DNA of 8,423 bases from Planctomycetota bacterium (GTDB lineage: Bacteria; Planctomycetota; MHYJ01; JACQXL01; JAVHLO01), in NCBI GenBank assembly GCA_031082105.1, contig JAVHLO010000144.1, forward strand, positions 1-8,423, read 5' to 3'. The position numbers and the translations under genes were made by a program. How positions within the stretch are numbered: the first letter of the stretch is position 1; each line of letters opens with the position of its first letter. Below, in pieces: positions 1-6,568 of the stretch. The notes under the pieces are model-generated. The model saw only the letters and a list, made by a program, of their open reading frames with translations, was not told the origin of the DNA and searched no databases.

Positions 1-436
1 CGAATATCCAGAGGAGGGTCGGGAAGAGCGGCTGTTCAGTTGTGTGATCGAAGATGGTCAAGAACGCGCCTGCCGGGTGGGGATAGGCGCTCGACATCTT
101 CTCTTCCGCAACGACGAGGCATGTGTCGAACATGCCCGACGCGACGTGGAACCAGCCGTGGATAGGAGACATAACGCCCGTCCCGCCGCCGACATAGTGG
201 CGCTGGTACGGCTTCCGGAACGCGCCGCAGCCGTCGGCGAGGTATTCTCCCTTCATGTGGAGGCCGTCGAAGGCGTCGGGGGCAGTGCCGCACACCACGC
301 TTTCGATATCCGAAAGCTTCATCTCGCATGAATCGAGAGCCATCTTGGCGGCCTCATATGCGAGTTCCTTCGGCGTCTCTTTCGCGTAGCGGACGAACTT
401 CGTCAGGCCCGCGCCGATGATCGCAACTCTTCTCAT
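1..436 (-). CDS. Thiolase-superfamily protein, N-terminal part (cut by window edge)
   Basis: This is the first 145 codons of a thiolase-fold protein; the C-terminus runs off the left edge. The start ATG (434-436) follows a good Shine-Dalgarno AGGAG (445-449) with 8-nt spacing. The N-terminus MRRVAIIGAGLTKF is the typical first strand of SCP2-type/archaeal acetyl-CoA acetyltransferases, followed by an ELAYEAAKMALDS helix and an HVASG...CLVVAEEKM helix and strand. Where the family normally has the nucleophilic cysteine (CASG-like), I read GGTG at about residues 84-87. This suggests the acyl-cysteine chemistry is missing or altered, although the alignment is by eye. It lies 48 bp downstream of a second thiolase-like gene on the same strand, so the two are probably one operon and perhaps subunits of one complex. 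Families of this type often pair with a DUF35 zinc-ribbon/OB protein, which could lie to the left of the window. Substrate unknown. Confidence 0.85.
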   Translation of the reverse strand, partial: MRRVAIIGAGLTKFVRYAKETPKELAYEAAKMALDSCEMKLSDIESVVCGTAPDAFDGLHMKGEYLADGCGAFRKPYQRHYVGGGTGVMSPIHGWFHVASGMFDTCLVVAEEKMSSAYPHPAGAFLTIFDHTTEQPLFPTLLWIF

Positions 437-484
437 TCGGAGTTCTCCTAACTCAGAAAGTGTGCATTCGGAAACAGACGGGCG

Positions 485-1636
485 CTAGTAGTTGCTGAGA
501 ACCGCAACGGCACCCGTGGTGGTCGGCACTCCGCGCCAGCTCTGCGCAACGCCGGTCTTGACGTTCTTCAACTGGTTCTTGCCGCATTCGCCGCGCAGTT
601 GCCGGACGACCTCGAGCACGGCGAACCCGCCGTTCAGATCGAAGAGGTTCCCGGCGCCGAGCAGCCCGCCGGACGGATTGACCGGCAGCGTGCCGGTCAA
701 TCCGGTCGCGCCCAGTTCGGCCAACTGACCCGCCTCGCCCTTCTTGCACAGCTTGAGCGCTTCCATGTGCTGGAGCTCCTTGTACGAGTATTCGTCGTTC
801 AGTTCGGCGAACTCGATCTCCCTGGACGGACAGCCGATGCCGGCCATCTTGTAGGCCATCTCGGCGGCCATCCCCGCGTACACGGCCTCGCCCCAGTTCC
901 GGGTCTCGAGGCCCGGTGTGTCCGAACACCAGCCGATGCCGCGCAGCCAGATCGGGTTCTTCGAAAGCCGCTTTGCAGTCTCTTCCTCAGCAAGGACGAC
1001 CACGACTGCGCCGTCGGAATGCGCCGCGATGTCGAGCTTGCGCAGGGGCAGCGCAACGGGCTCGGACCCGAGGACGTGCGACATCTCCAGGCTCGCCCCG
1101 TGAGCCGCAAGCGGGTTGTCCAGGGCGTTCCGCCTGTTCTTCAGCACGACTTTCGCGCATTGCTCTCGGGTAGCAGACGCTTCGTGCATGAACCGGGACA
1201 TCTCGAGCCCGGCGACCGCGTGCGGGCTTTCCTTCAGCATGCGGTTGTAGATGGGGTCCATCGCGAAGGTCACCATGTCCGGGATCGTCAGCATGTTGGA
1301 CGCCTTGGACATCCCCTGTGTCACCGCGATCTTCGCGACGCCCGAGAGGATCATCATGTGACACGAGGCCAGCGACTGGATGAAATCGCCGGAGACCGTG
1401 TAAATCGGTTTCAGCACTGCGCCGAGCTGGTCCGGCGAGTACTCGTCCGCGATGCTGTACCCTTCGAAGAAGTCCTCCGAGGTGGCAACGAAGGCGTCGA
1501 CGTCCCTGGGTGTGATTCCGGCGTCCAGGTATGCCTTCGTCGCGGCCTCATAGGTCAATTCGCGATACGAGACATCCGGCGTTGTCGCGCGGAAGCCCGT
1601 AGTCCCTATGCCGACTATGGCTACACGTTGCGTCAT
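485..1636 (-). CDS. Thiolase-superfamily protein (SCP2/archaeal thiolase type), probably atypical active site
   Basis: A complete 383-residue protein, the usual length for single-domain SCP2-type thiolases. ATG at 1636 is preferred over the in-frame TTG at 1642 because AAGGAG (1643-1648) sits 6 nt before the ATG and would abut the TTG. The N-terminus MTQRVAIVGIGTTGF, the internal NPSGG (320-324) and the C-terminal glycine-containing strand place it in the superfamily. Canonical residues are changed. The nucleophile position reads S82-G83 instead of a cysteine; C92 is nearby but four residues short of the expected spacing in reverse. The HDxF-like motif is N280-D-E-Y, and the usual GHPxGATG is GAGNLFDLNG with N330 in place of His. 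It may therefore be a non-catalytic partner or have another activity; family membership is firm, function is not. It is first in an apparent operon with the thiolase-like gene 48 bp downstream, and has its own sigma70-like promoter at 1776-1804. Confidence 0.88.
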   Translation of the reverse strand: MTQRVAIVGIGTTGFRATTPDVSYRELTYEAATKAYLDAGITPRDVDAFVATSEDFFEGYSIADEYSPDQLGAVLKPIYTVSGDFIQSLASCHMMILSGVAKIAVTQGMSKASNMLTIPDMVTFAMDPIYNRMLKESPHAVAGLEMSRFMHEASATREQCAKVVLKNRRNALDNPLAAHGASLEMSHVLGSEPVALPLRKLDIAAHSDGAVVVVLAEEETAKRLSKNPIWLRGIGWCSDTPGLETRNWGEAVYAGMAAEMAYKMAGIGCPSREIEFAELNDEYSYKELQHMEALKLCKKGEAGQLAELGATGLTGTLPVNPSGGLLGAGNLFDLNGGFAVLEVVRQLRGECGKNQLKNVKTGVAQSWRGVPTTTGAVAVLSNY

Positions 1637-1642
1637 GAACAA

Positions 1643-1648
1643 CTCCTT
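1643..1648 (-). promoter_or_regulatory. Ribosome binding site deciding the thiolase start
   Basis: AAGGAG on the minus strand, 6 nt before the ATG at 1636. It decides against the in-frame TTG at 1642, which the motif would touch directly. Confidence 0.75.
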
Positions 1649-1775
1649 AAAGAAGATCCATTGTTTGCGGCTTCGGTCGCATCAATTCTGTCGATCAGGA
1701 AACGAGACTCAACTTGAAATGTATCGGGGCAGGATTGCGGCCCGGTCATCACAGATTCCACCCATTGAAAGCTGC

Positions 1776-1804
1776 ATGATACATCCGGCAATGCGAGTTG
1801 TCAA
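1776..1804 (-). promoter_or_regulatory. Sigma70-type promoter for the thiolase-like operon
   Basis: The -35 box TTGACA (1804-1799, a perfect consensus) and -10 box TATCAT (1781-1776) are separated by exactly 17 bp. Transcription would start near 1769, giving an untranslated leader of about 130 nt before the ATG at 1636. I saw no riboswitch or clear attenuator in that leader. Spacing and consensus match make this a strong prediction, but it is untested. Confidence 0.65.
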
Positions 1805-1814
1805 GAAAATCGCA

Positions 1815-1823
1815 GGGATTCCC
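1815..1823. promoter_or_regulatory. Small palindrome between the divergent promoters (possible operator)
   Basis: GGGATTCCC is a perfect 4+1+4 inverted repeat lying between the two -35 boxes and directly abutting the plus-strand one. An overlapping AATC/GATT pair (1808-1811 and 1817-1820) also occurs. Its position is ideal for a shared regulator, but a 9-bp palindrome is short enough to be chance. Confidence 0.2.
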
Positions 1824-1852
1824 TTGACTTCATGCGGACCTTGGGTTATACT
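1824..1852 (+). promoter_or_regulatory. Sigma70-type promoter for the carboxyltransferase gene
   Basis: The -35 box TTGACT (1824-1829) and -10 box TATACT (1847-1852) are 17 bp apart. The predicted start is near 1859, leaving a leader of about 37 nt before the ATG at 1896. It is back to back with the thiolase promoter, with 19 bp between the two -35 boxes, so RNA polymerases or a regulator bound here would affect both units. Confidence 0.65.
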
Positions 1853-1895
1853 CAATCCAATTCTATCTTTGTCCCTCGCGTACGGAGAAACACCG

Positions 1896-3629
1896 ATGAG
1901 AAGCTACTTCGAGAAGATGTCACCGATGGGCAGGGAGCTGACCGAGCGCGAACTCCAGGAGATGCGTAAGAATGTCGACGAAATCAAGGCGGAGGAGGCG
2001 AGAGTAGCCGCGGAATCGGAGAAGGTGAAGAACGCCGGCCTGCCGGCCGATACGCTCCACAAGCGCGGCGAAATGACCGGGCACGAGCGGCTCGAGCTGG
2101 TCGTCGACCCCGGCACCTTCCTGCCCTTGAACACCCTCTACGATCCTGCCGCGAACGAGGAAGGCTCGACCGGCGTCATCAACGGCCTTGCGCAGATCGC
2201 GGGCAGGTACGTGTCCGTCATCGCCTCCGACAACAAGGTGCTCGCCGGCGCCTGGATCCCCGGCCAGGCGGAGAACATCTTCAGGGCGCAGGATATCGCC
2301 GACCGGCTTCACATCCCGCTCGTCTGGGTGCTCAATTGCAGCGGCGTGAAGCTGACCCAACAGGAAGAAGTTTACGCAGGCAGACGGGGACACGGGCGCC
2401 CCTTCTTCAGACACGCGCAGTTTGCGATGGAGGGGCTGCCGGTAGTCGTCGGCGTCTACGGCACGAACCCGGCCGGCGGCGGGTATCACGGCATCAGCCC
2501 GACGATGATCTTCGCCCACAAGAACGCGAACATCGCGGTCGGCGGCGCAGGGATTGTCAGCGGCATGACCCCGAAGGGGTCCTTCGACCAGGAAGGCGCA
2601 GATATGATCATCGAGGCCACGCGCAAGTTCAAGCAGGCACCTCCCGGAGGCGCGGGAGTCCACCACGACCACACGGGATTCTTCAAAAAGGTATTCGACA
2701 CGGAGGAGGGCGTGCTCAAGGCGGTCCGCGAGTGCATGTCCGGCATGCCCATGTACAACCCGGATTTCTTCAGGGTTGCGACACCCGCCCCGCCGAAACA
2801 CTCGCCCGAGGAACTCAACCACATCGTGCCGTTCAACCAGAAACGGACCTACGATGTCGAACAGGTCATCGCGCGTATCATTGACAACAGCGAACACACG
2901 GAATACAGGCCCGACTACGGACCGGAGGTCTACTGCGGGCTCGCGAAACTCGACGGATTCCTGGTCGGCATCATCGCCAACCGGCAGGGATTCCTCGGGC
3001 GCGGCTATCCGAAATACGCGGACTACCCCGGCATCGGCGGTAAGCTCTACCGCGAGGGGCTGATAAAGATGAACGAACTCGTGACCGCCTGCGGACGGGA
3101 CAAGATCCCGATGATGTGGGTCCAGGACACGTCGGGCATCGACGTCGGCGACATCGCGGAGAAGGCGGAGCTGCTCGGTCTTGGCCAGGCGCTCATCTAC
3201 TCCATAGAGAACTCCGGCCTGCCGATGGCCACGGTCGTCCTCCGCAAAGGCACCGCCGCCGCGCACTACATCATGGGCGGACCGCAGGCAACGCGGAACA
3301 ACGCGTTCACGCTCGGCACACCGACCACCGAGATCTACGTGATGCACGGCGAGACCGCCGCAGTCGCGTCGTTCGCGAGACGACTCGTCAAGGAGAAGGA
3401 CAGCGGCAAGCCGCTCGATCCGGTCATCGACCAGATGAACAAGCTTACGAAGAAGTACGTCGACACTTCCCGCCCTGCGTACTGCGCAAAGCGTGGCTAC
3501 GTGGACGAGATCATCCCGCTTCCGCGGCTGCGCGAGTACTTTGTCGCCTTCGCGCGCGCCTGCTACCAGAATCCGCGCGCGTTCTGTCCGCTGCACCAGA
3601 TGGTGTTGCCGAGATCGATTCGAGGCTAG
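1896..3629 (+). CDS. gcdA: Glutaconyl-CoA decarboxylase alpha-subunit-like carboxyltransferase
   Basis: 577 residues, close to the 587 of Acidaminococcus fermentans GcdA, which it resembles along its whole length as I recall that sequence (for example LNTLYDP, SDNKVLAGAWIPGQAE, VLNCSGVK, YGTNPAGGGYH). In the family this subunit moves the carboxyl group from an acyl-CoA (glutaconyl-CoA) to biotin, and membrane partners then decarboxylate the biotin and pump sodium. It has the two crotonase-fold halves of the carboxyltransferase family. Glycine-rich oxyanion loops are visible at G189-TNPAGGG-196 and R450-KGTAAAHYIMGG-462. The ATG at 1896 follows GGAG (1884-1887) with 8-nt spacing; upstream in-frame starts would place codons across the promoter. 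No biotin carrier, beta or delta subunit gene lies beside it, so those must be encoded elsewhere or the substrate differs. It diverges from two thiolase-like genes, which fits an acyl-CoA degradation locus. The C-terminus (PRSIRG) is about ten residues shorter than in Acidaminococcus, and the stop codon overlaps the end of a repeat element. Confidence 0.85.
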   Translation: MRSYFEKMSPMGRELTERELQEMRKNVDEIKAEEARVAAESEKVKNAGLPADTLHKRGEMTGHERLELVVDPGTFLPLNTLYDPAANEEGSTGVINGLAQIAGRYVSVIASDNKVLAGAWIPGQAENIFRAQDIADRLHIPLVWVLNCSGVKLTQQEEVYAGRRGHGRPFFRHAQFAMEGLPVVVGVYGTNPAGGGYHGISPTMIFAHKNANIAVGGAGIVSGMTPKGSFDQEGADMIIEATRKFKQAPPGGAGVHHDHTGFFKKVFDTEEGVLKAVRECMSGMPMYNPDFFRVATPAPPKHSPEELNHIVPFNQKRTYDVEQVIARIIDNSEHTEYRPDYGPEVYCGLAKLDGFLVGIIANRQGFLGRGYPKYADYPGIGGKLYREGLIKMNELVTACGRDKIPMMWVQDTSGIDVGDIAEKAELLGLGQALIYSIENSGLPMATVVLRKGTAAAHYIMGGPQATRNNAFTLGTPTTEIYVMHGETAAVASFARRLVKEKDSGKPLDPVIDQMNKLTKKYVDTSRPAYCAKRGYVDEIIPLPRLREYFVAFARACYQNPRAFCPLHQMVLPRSIRG

Positions 3630-3724
3630 TGGTCCGTGACATCTGTAATTGAGGAATCAGTGCCGCGACCGTAAGGGAGCGGTGGGCGTCCGGCTACACG
3701 GAATTTGAATTGTCACGAACCACT
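3628..3724. mobile_element. 97-bp MITE-like element with 14-bp terminal inverted repeats
   Basis: The left end AGTGGTCCGTGACA (3628-3641) and right end TGTCACGAACCACT (3711-3724) are inverted repeats matching at 13 of 14 positions, and AATT recurs further in at matching distance on both sides. The interior holds a CCGC/GCGG mini-hairpin (3663-3666 with 3679-3682) around GACCGTAAGGGA, a motif I loosely recall as an intergenic repeat in planctomycete-like genomes. There is no coding capacity. The left end overlaps the last two bases of the gcdA stop codon TAG. I saw no clear target-site duplication. It could be a non-autonomous mobile element or simply a hairpin terminator-like repeat. Confidence 0.5.
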
Positions 3725-3783
3725 GGACTATCCTCTACAATTTCCTCCGAATCCGCGATGCAACGGTCGTTCGGCGCGAGCGA

Positions 3784-3861
3784 AACACGGATCCACGGAT
3801 TTCACGGATTGCACGGACCCTCCGTCCCATGCAAATCCGTGAAATCCGTGGACTCCGTGTT
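3784..3861. repeat. Long inverted repeat made of CACGGATTT units
   Basis: The left arm (3784-3813) and right arm (3830-3861) are complementary except for two single-base bulges, giving a stem of about 30 bp. Each arm is itself a set of direct repeats: CACGGA begins at 3786, 3794, 3803 and 3812 (8-9 bp spacing), and the right arm carries ATCCGTG twice, 9 bp apart, and then CTCCGTG. An inner hairpin ACGGA-CCC-TCCGT (3813-3825) lies in the loop. No T-run follows, so it is not a standard intrinsic terminator. It resembles dispersed REP-like palindromes; I recall similar CACGGATT hairpins in many environmental genomes, but cannot count copies here. It lies 87 bp before the kinase start and would form in that gene's leader if transcription begins upstream. 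Confidence 0.85.
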
Positions 3862-3934
3862 CTCTCCCCGCGGCTTACCGACGCTCTTTGCAGACGCTAT
3901 TCGGAAAGAAGTAGCCAGGGGCGACCAATTTCCC

Positions 3935-3940
3935 GAGGGA
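3935..3940 (+). promoter_or_regulatory. Ribosome binding site supporting the GTG start of the kinase
   Basis: GAGGGA lies 8 nt before GTG 3949-3951. The longer reading from ATG 3829 would begin inside the hairpin repeat and add 40 low-complexity, Arg-rich residues before the zinc ribbon, so the GTG is preferred. Confidence 0.6.
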
Positions 3941-3948
3941 CACGGCCC

Positions 3949-6540
3949 GTGACCGAGATATTCTGCGCCACCTGCAAGCTGCGCTACAAGCTGGCAAACT
4001 ACCAGCCCGGCAAGGTCTACCGCTGCAAAAAATGCGGTCAGCCCCTGACCCTGGACGACACGGAGGCGACGCTCATCGATCTGACGCAGGGCGGGCCGCG
4101 CGTTCCGCAGACCGGGTCGCGCCCGCCGGCCGCGAAGACGCGCAGACCCGCCGCAGAGCCGGCTCCCCTGCCCCCGACGTCCGAACTCGAACTCGCCGAC
4201 CGCGGGCTCGGCGAGTCGCATATCCCCACGGAGATCCCCGTCCGGCTCGGACGCTACATGATCGATTCCGAGATCGGGCGCGGCGCAATGGGTGTCATCT
4301 ACAAGGGCCGCCAGGAGAAGCTCGATCGCTGGGTCGCCATCAAGATGCTGCTCCCCGGCGCGCTCTCCTCGCCGGAGATGGTCAAGCGCTTCCAGCGCGA
4401 AGCGAGATCCGCCGCCAGGCTCAAACACCCGAATATCGTCACCATCCACGAGGTCGGCGAATCCGAAGGGAAGCCGTTCTTCACGATGGACTTCATCGAC
4501 GGGATCTCCCTCGAGAAGATGATGGACACAGGCAGGCTCGCGCCCCAGGTGATACTCCCCCTTGTCCGTGACGTCGCCGAGGCCGTCGACTATGCGAACA
4601 AGAACGGGATCATCCATCGCGACCTGAAGCCCGCGAACATCCTCATCGACGGAGAAGGCAAGCCCAAGATCACCGACTTCGGCCTGGCCAAGGACATCTC
4701 CAGCGCGAGTGTCCTCTCGGTCTCCGGCGAGATCATGGGTACGCCCGACTACATGTCGCCCGAACAGGCGGGCGGCAGGGTCCACGAGATCGACGGGCGC
4801 ACGGATGTCTTCGCGCTCGGGGCGATAATGTACGATGCGCTGACGGGCATGCCGCCCCACCACGGCGCGACGCTGACCGATACGCTGATGCAGATCCTGA
4901 ACTCCGACGTGATGCCGCCCGAGCGGGTCAACAAGTCGCTCGACACCGACCTGAGCTCGGTGGTCATGAAAGCGCTGGAGAAGGACAAGAAACTGCGGTA
5001 CGACAGCGCAGGCGAACTGGCCGCCGACATCGGCCGATACCTTGCGGGGGAGCCGGTCAAAGCGCGTCCCATCAGTCTCATGCGCCGGCTCCGCAAGAAG
5101 ATGGCAAAGAACCGAGTCACGGCAGCCGCGGCACTGGCAGCCGTCGTGGTGCTCGTACTCGCAATACTCATCGCACCGGCGCTCTTGCGCAAGAGCTACC
5201 TGACCTTCGCCAAGACCGAACTCGCCAGCGGCAATCCGGCCGTCCGGGCGAACACGCTCAAGGCGCTTGCGGACAAGCTGCTGCAAACGGAAGAGATCGA
5301 ACCGGAAGAACTCGAATCCGCCGTCGAGCTCATCATCGGCCGGCTGACGGATGAGGATGAATCCGTCAGGGACGTCGCACTCGACTTTCTCGAACGGTGC
5401 GCGCATCTCGCCGGCAAGGGGATAGTAACCGGCAAGGAATTCCCCGCTTCCCCGCTCGAACCGGCCAGGCTGGAGCGGATCGTCACGCTTGCGCTCTCGG
5501 ACTCCGTCGAGCCGGTCGCCGGGATGCTCGCAAAGGCGAAGGTCTTCGAGAATGTCACGCCCGCGGCCCGCACGTTGACGGTGCGCCTGCTCGTCATCGC
5601 GTCGGCAACCGGGCACCTTGATTGCGTACCGCCGATACTGCGCGTCCTGGATTCGCCTGTTGACGAGGTGCGGCTGAACGCCGTGCGCGCCCTGGCGTAT
5701 CTGCCCGATCGGCGGGCGCTCTCGGCGTTGCTGAGAATCCACCTGAACGACGACGTGTGCCGGACCGACGCGAAGATCGCGCTCGACAACCTCTACGCGT
5801 ACTCGATGATCTCACCGTACTCGGCGCACGACGACGCGCTGAAGCAGAACCTGGCCGCCATGACGGATGCGATCTCGCAGTACAACCAGCAGATGCAGGA
5901 CATGCTCGACGAAATGGGGGACGAGAGCGGGAACCGGCGGCCGAAGAAGGCGCCGCTCCAGGCGACCTTCGACGCGCTGAAGAGCGCGAACGTTGAGGAC
6001 AGGCTCAGGGCGATCTACGAGCTGCGTCAGGTCTGCAATCAGAAAGATGTTCACCCGGCCGTCCTGGTCTCGATTATGACGCCCCTTGTCGAGGCGCTGG
6101 CGGACGGAGACTCCGATGTCGGTCGCGCCGCCGCGCAGGCGCTCTCCGACGCGGTCCCGAGGATCGCCATCGAACAGAATGCCGGCTCGCTGCCCGCAAC
6201 GATCAAGCCCATCGACGACATCGCGGCGGCGTTGGGTTCCTCGCAGCCGAACGGCCGCGCGAACGCGGCGCTCGCCCTGTCGTTTCTGAAGTCCGGTGAG
6301 TCCGTTGACCCGCTCATCATCGCGCTGCAGAAGGAACAGGCGCCCGAGGTGAAGGCCGCGCTCGCGGAGGCGCTCGGCCGGCTGCGCGACAAGCGCGCGC
6401 TCCCGTACCTGCTGGAGCAGTTGAAGGACACGGACGCGGCGGTCCGCGAGAAGGCCGCAAAGGCCCTGAACATGATCACGGGCGCCAACCACGGCATGGA
6501 CTACGAGAAGTGGAAGACCGCGGTCGAAGAGGGGAATTAG
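3949..6540 (+). CDS. Membrane-anchored Ser/Thr protein kinase with zinc ribbon and HEAT repeats
   Basis: 863 residues from the GTG start. The domain order is as follows. A zinc ribbon has C6xxC9 and C26xxC29, resembling MJ0042-type ribbons. A Pro/Ala-rich linker follows (about 45-90). The PknB-like kinase spans about 102-375, with P-loop GRGAMG (110-115), VAIK Lys132, likely helix-C Glu151, HRDLKPAN (223-230), DFG (243-245) and SPE (270-272), so all catalytic residues are intact. A basic stretch (LRKKMAKNR) precedes one membrane helix at about 390-413. The rest (about 415-850) is HEAT-like repeats, such as DESVRDVALDFLERC and DAAVREKAAKALNMITG, with a short Gln/Met/Asp-rich insert near 635-665. 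The positive-inside rule puts the kinase in the cytoplasm and the HEAT domain outside it. It probably phosphorylates Ser/Thr of unknown partners, with the HEAT part sensing or docking a ligand. It is a single gene, convergent with the next. Confidence 0.92.
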   Translation: MTEIFCATCKLRYKLANYQPGKVYRCKKCGQPLTLDDTEATLIDLTQGGPRVPQTGSRPPAAKTRRPAAEPAPLPPTSELELADRGLGESHIPTEIPVRLGRYMIDSEIGRGAMGVIYKGRQEKLDRWVAIKMLLPGALSSPEMVKRFQREARSAARLKHPNIVTIHEVGESEGKPFFTMDFIDGISLEKMMDTGRLAPQVILPLVRDVAEAVDYANKNGIIHRDLKPANILIDGEGKPKITDFGLAKDISSASVLSVSGEIMGTPDYMSPEQAGGRVHEIDGRTDVFALGAIMYDALTGMPPHHGATLTDTLMQILNSDVMPPERVNKSLDTDLSSVVMKALEKDKKLRYDSAGELAADIGRYLAGEPVKARPISLMRRLRKKMAKNRVTAAAALAAVVVLVLAILIAPALLRKSYLTFAKTELASGNPAVRANTLKALADKLLQTEEIEPEELESAVELIIGRLTDEDESVRDVALDFLERCAHLAGKGIVTGKEFPASPLEPARLERIVTLALSDSVEPVAGMLAKAKVFENVTPAARTLTVRLLVIASATGHLDCVPPILRVLDSPVDEVRLNAVRALAYLPDRRALSALLRIHLNDDVCRTDAKIALDNLYAYSMISPYSAHDDALKQNLAAMTDAISQYNQQMQDMLDEMGDESGNRRPKKAPLQATFDALKSANVEDRLRAIYELRQVCNQKDVHPAVLVSIMTPLVEALADGDSDVGRAAAQALSDAVPRIAIEQNAGSLPATIKPIDDIAAALGSSQPNGRANAALALSFLKSGESVDPLIIALQKEQAPEVKAALAEALGRLRDKRALPYLLEQLKDTDAAVREKAAKALNMITGANHGMDYEKWKTAVEEGN

Positions 6541-6568
6541 GAGCGTCCGACTGTCATTCCCGCGTCCG
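6541..6568. other. 28-bp gap between convergent stops
   Basis: GCGTCCG occurs twice as a direct repeat (6543-6549 and 6562-6568), flanking TGTCATTCCCGCG, a phrase common in dispersed bacterial intergenic repeats. I see no stem-loop with a T-run, so no bidirectional terminator can be called. Confidence 0.4.

Larger units (their letters stand above)
3630..3948. other. Intergenic region between gcdA and the kinase gene
   Basis: These 319 bp carry no believable gene. They hold most of the 97-bp inverted-repeat element, a 59-bp unstructured stretch, and the CACGGATTT hairpin. A weak promoter candidate for the kinase gene is TTGAAT (3705-3710) with TATCCT (3729-3734) at 18 bp spacing, or the better -10-like TACAAT at 3736-3741, which lacks a good -35. 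Short open frames here translate the repeat (GFHGLHG-like peptides) and are not genes. Confidence 0.6.

Noticed and set aside
599..1717. 372-codon plus-strand open frame over the thiolase-like gene
   Set aside because: Composition is that of a reverse-strand shadow, with no family signature; the minus strand carries the clear thiolase-fold protein.
1608..1895. N-terminal extension of the carboxyltransferase frame up to 1608
   Set aside because: It would run through both promoters and overlap the divergent thiolase start. ATG 1896 has a good ribosome binding site and matches the start of known GcdA proteins.
1920..3596. 558-codon open frame antisense to gcdA
   Set aside because: It is an Arg/Asp/Val-rich shadow frame typical of GC-rich genes, with no recognisable domain, opposite a strongly supported gene.
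3784..3861. CRISPR array or intrinsic terminator
   Set aside because: The repeat units are 8-9 bp, adjacent and palindromically arranged, without spacers, so not CRISPR. No T-run follows the stem, so not a standard intrinsic terminator.
3829..3948. Kinase start at ATG 3829
   Set aside because: The start would lie in the hairpin repeat, without a ribosome binding site, adding 40 residues with no homology-like features. GTG 3949 has a GAGGGA at the right distance and directly precedes the zinc ribbon.
3802..5742. 646-codon open frame antisense to the kinase
   Set aside because: Same shadow pattern; its C-terminus is translated from the hairpin repeat (FTDLHG-type peptide), and the opposite strand encodes an intact kinase.
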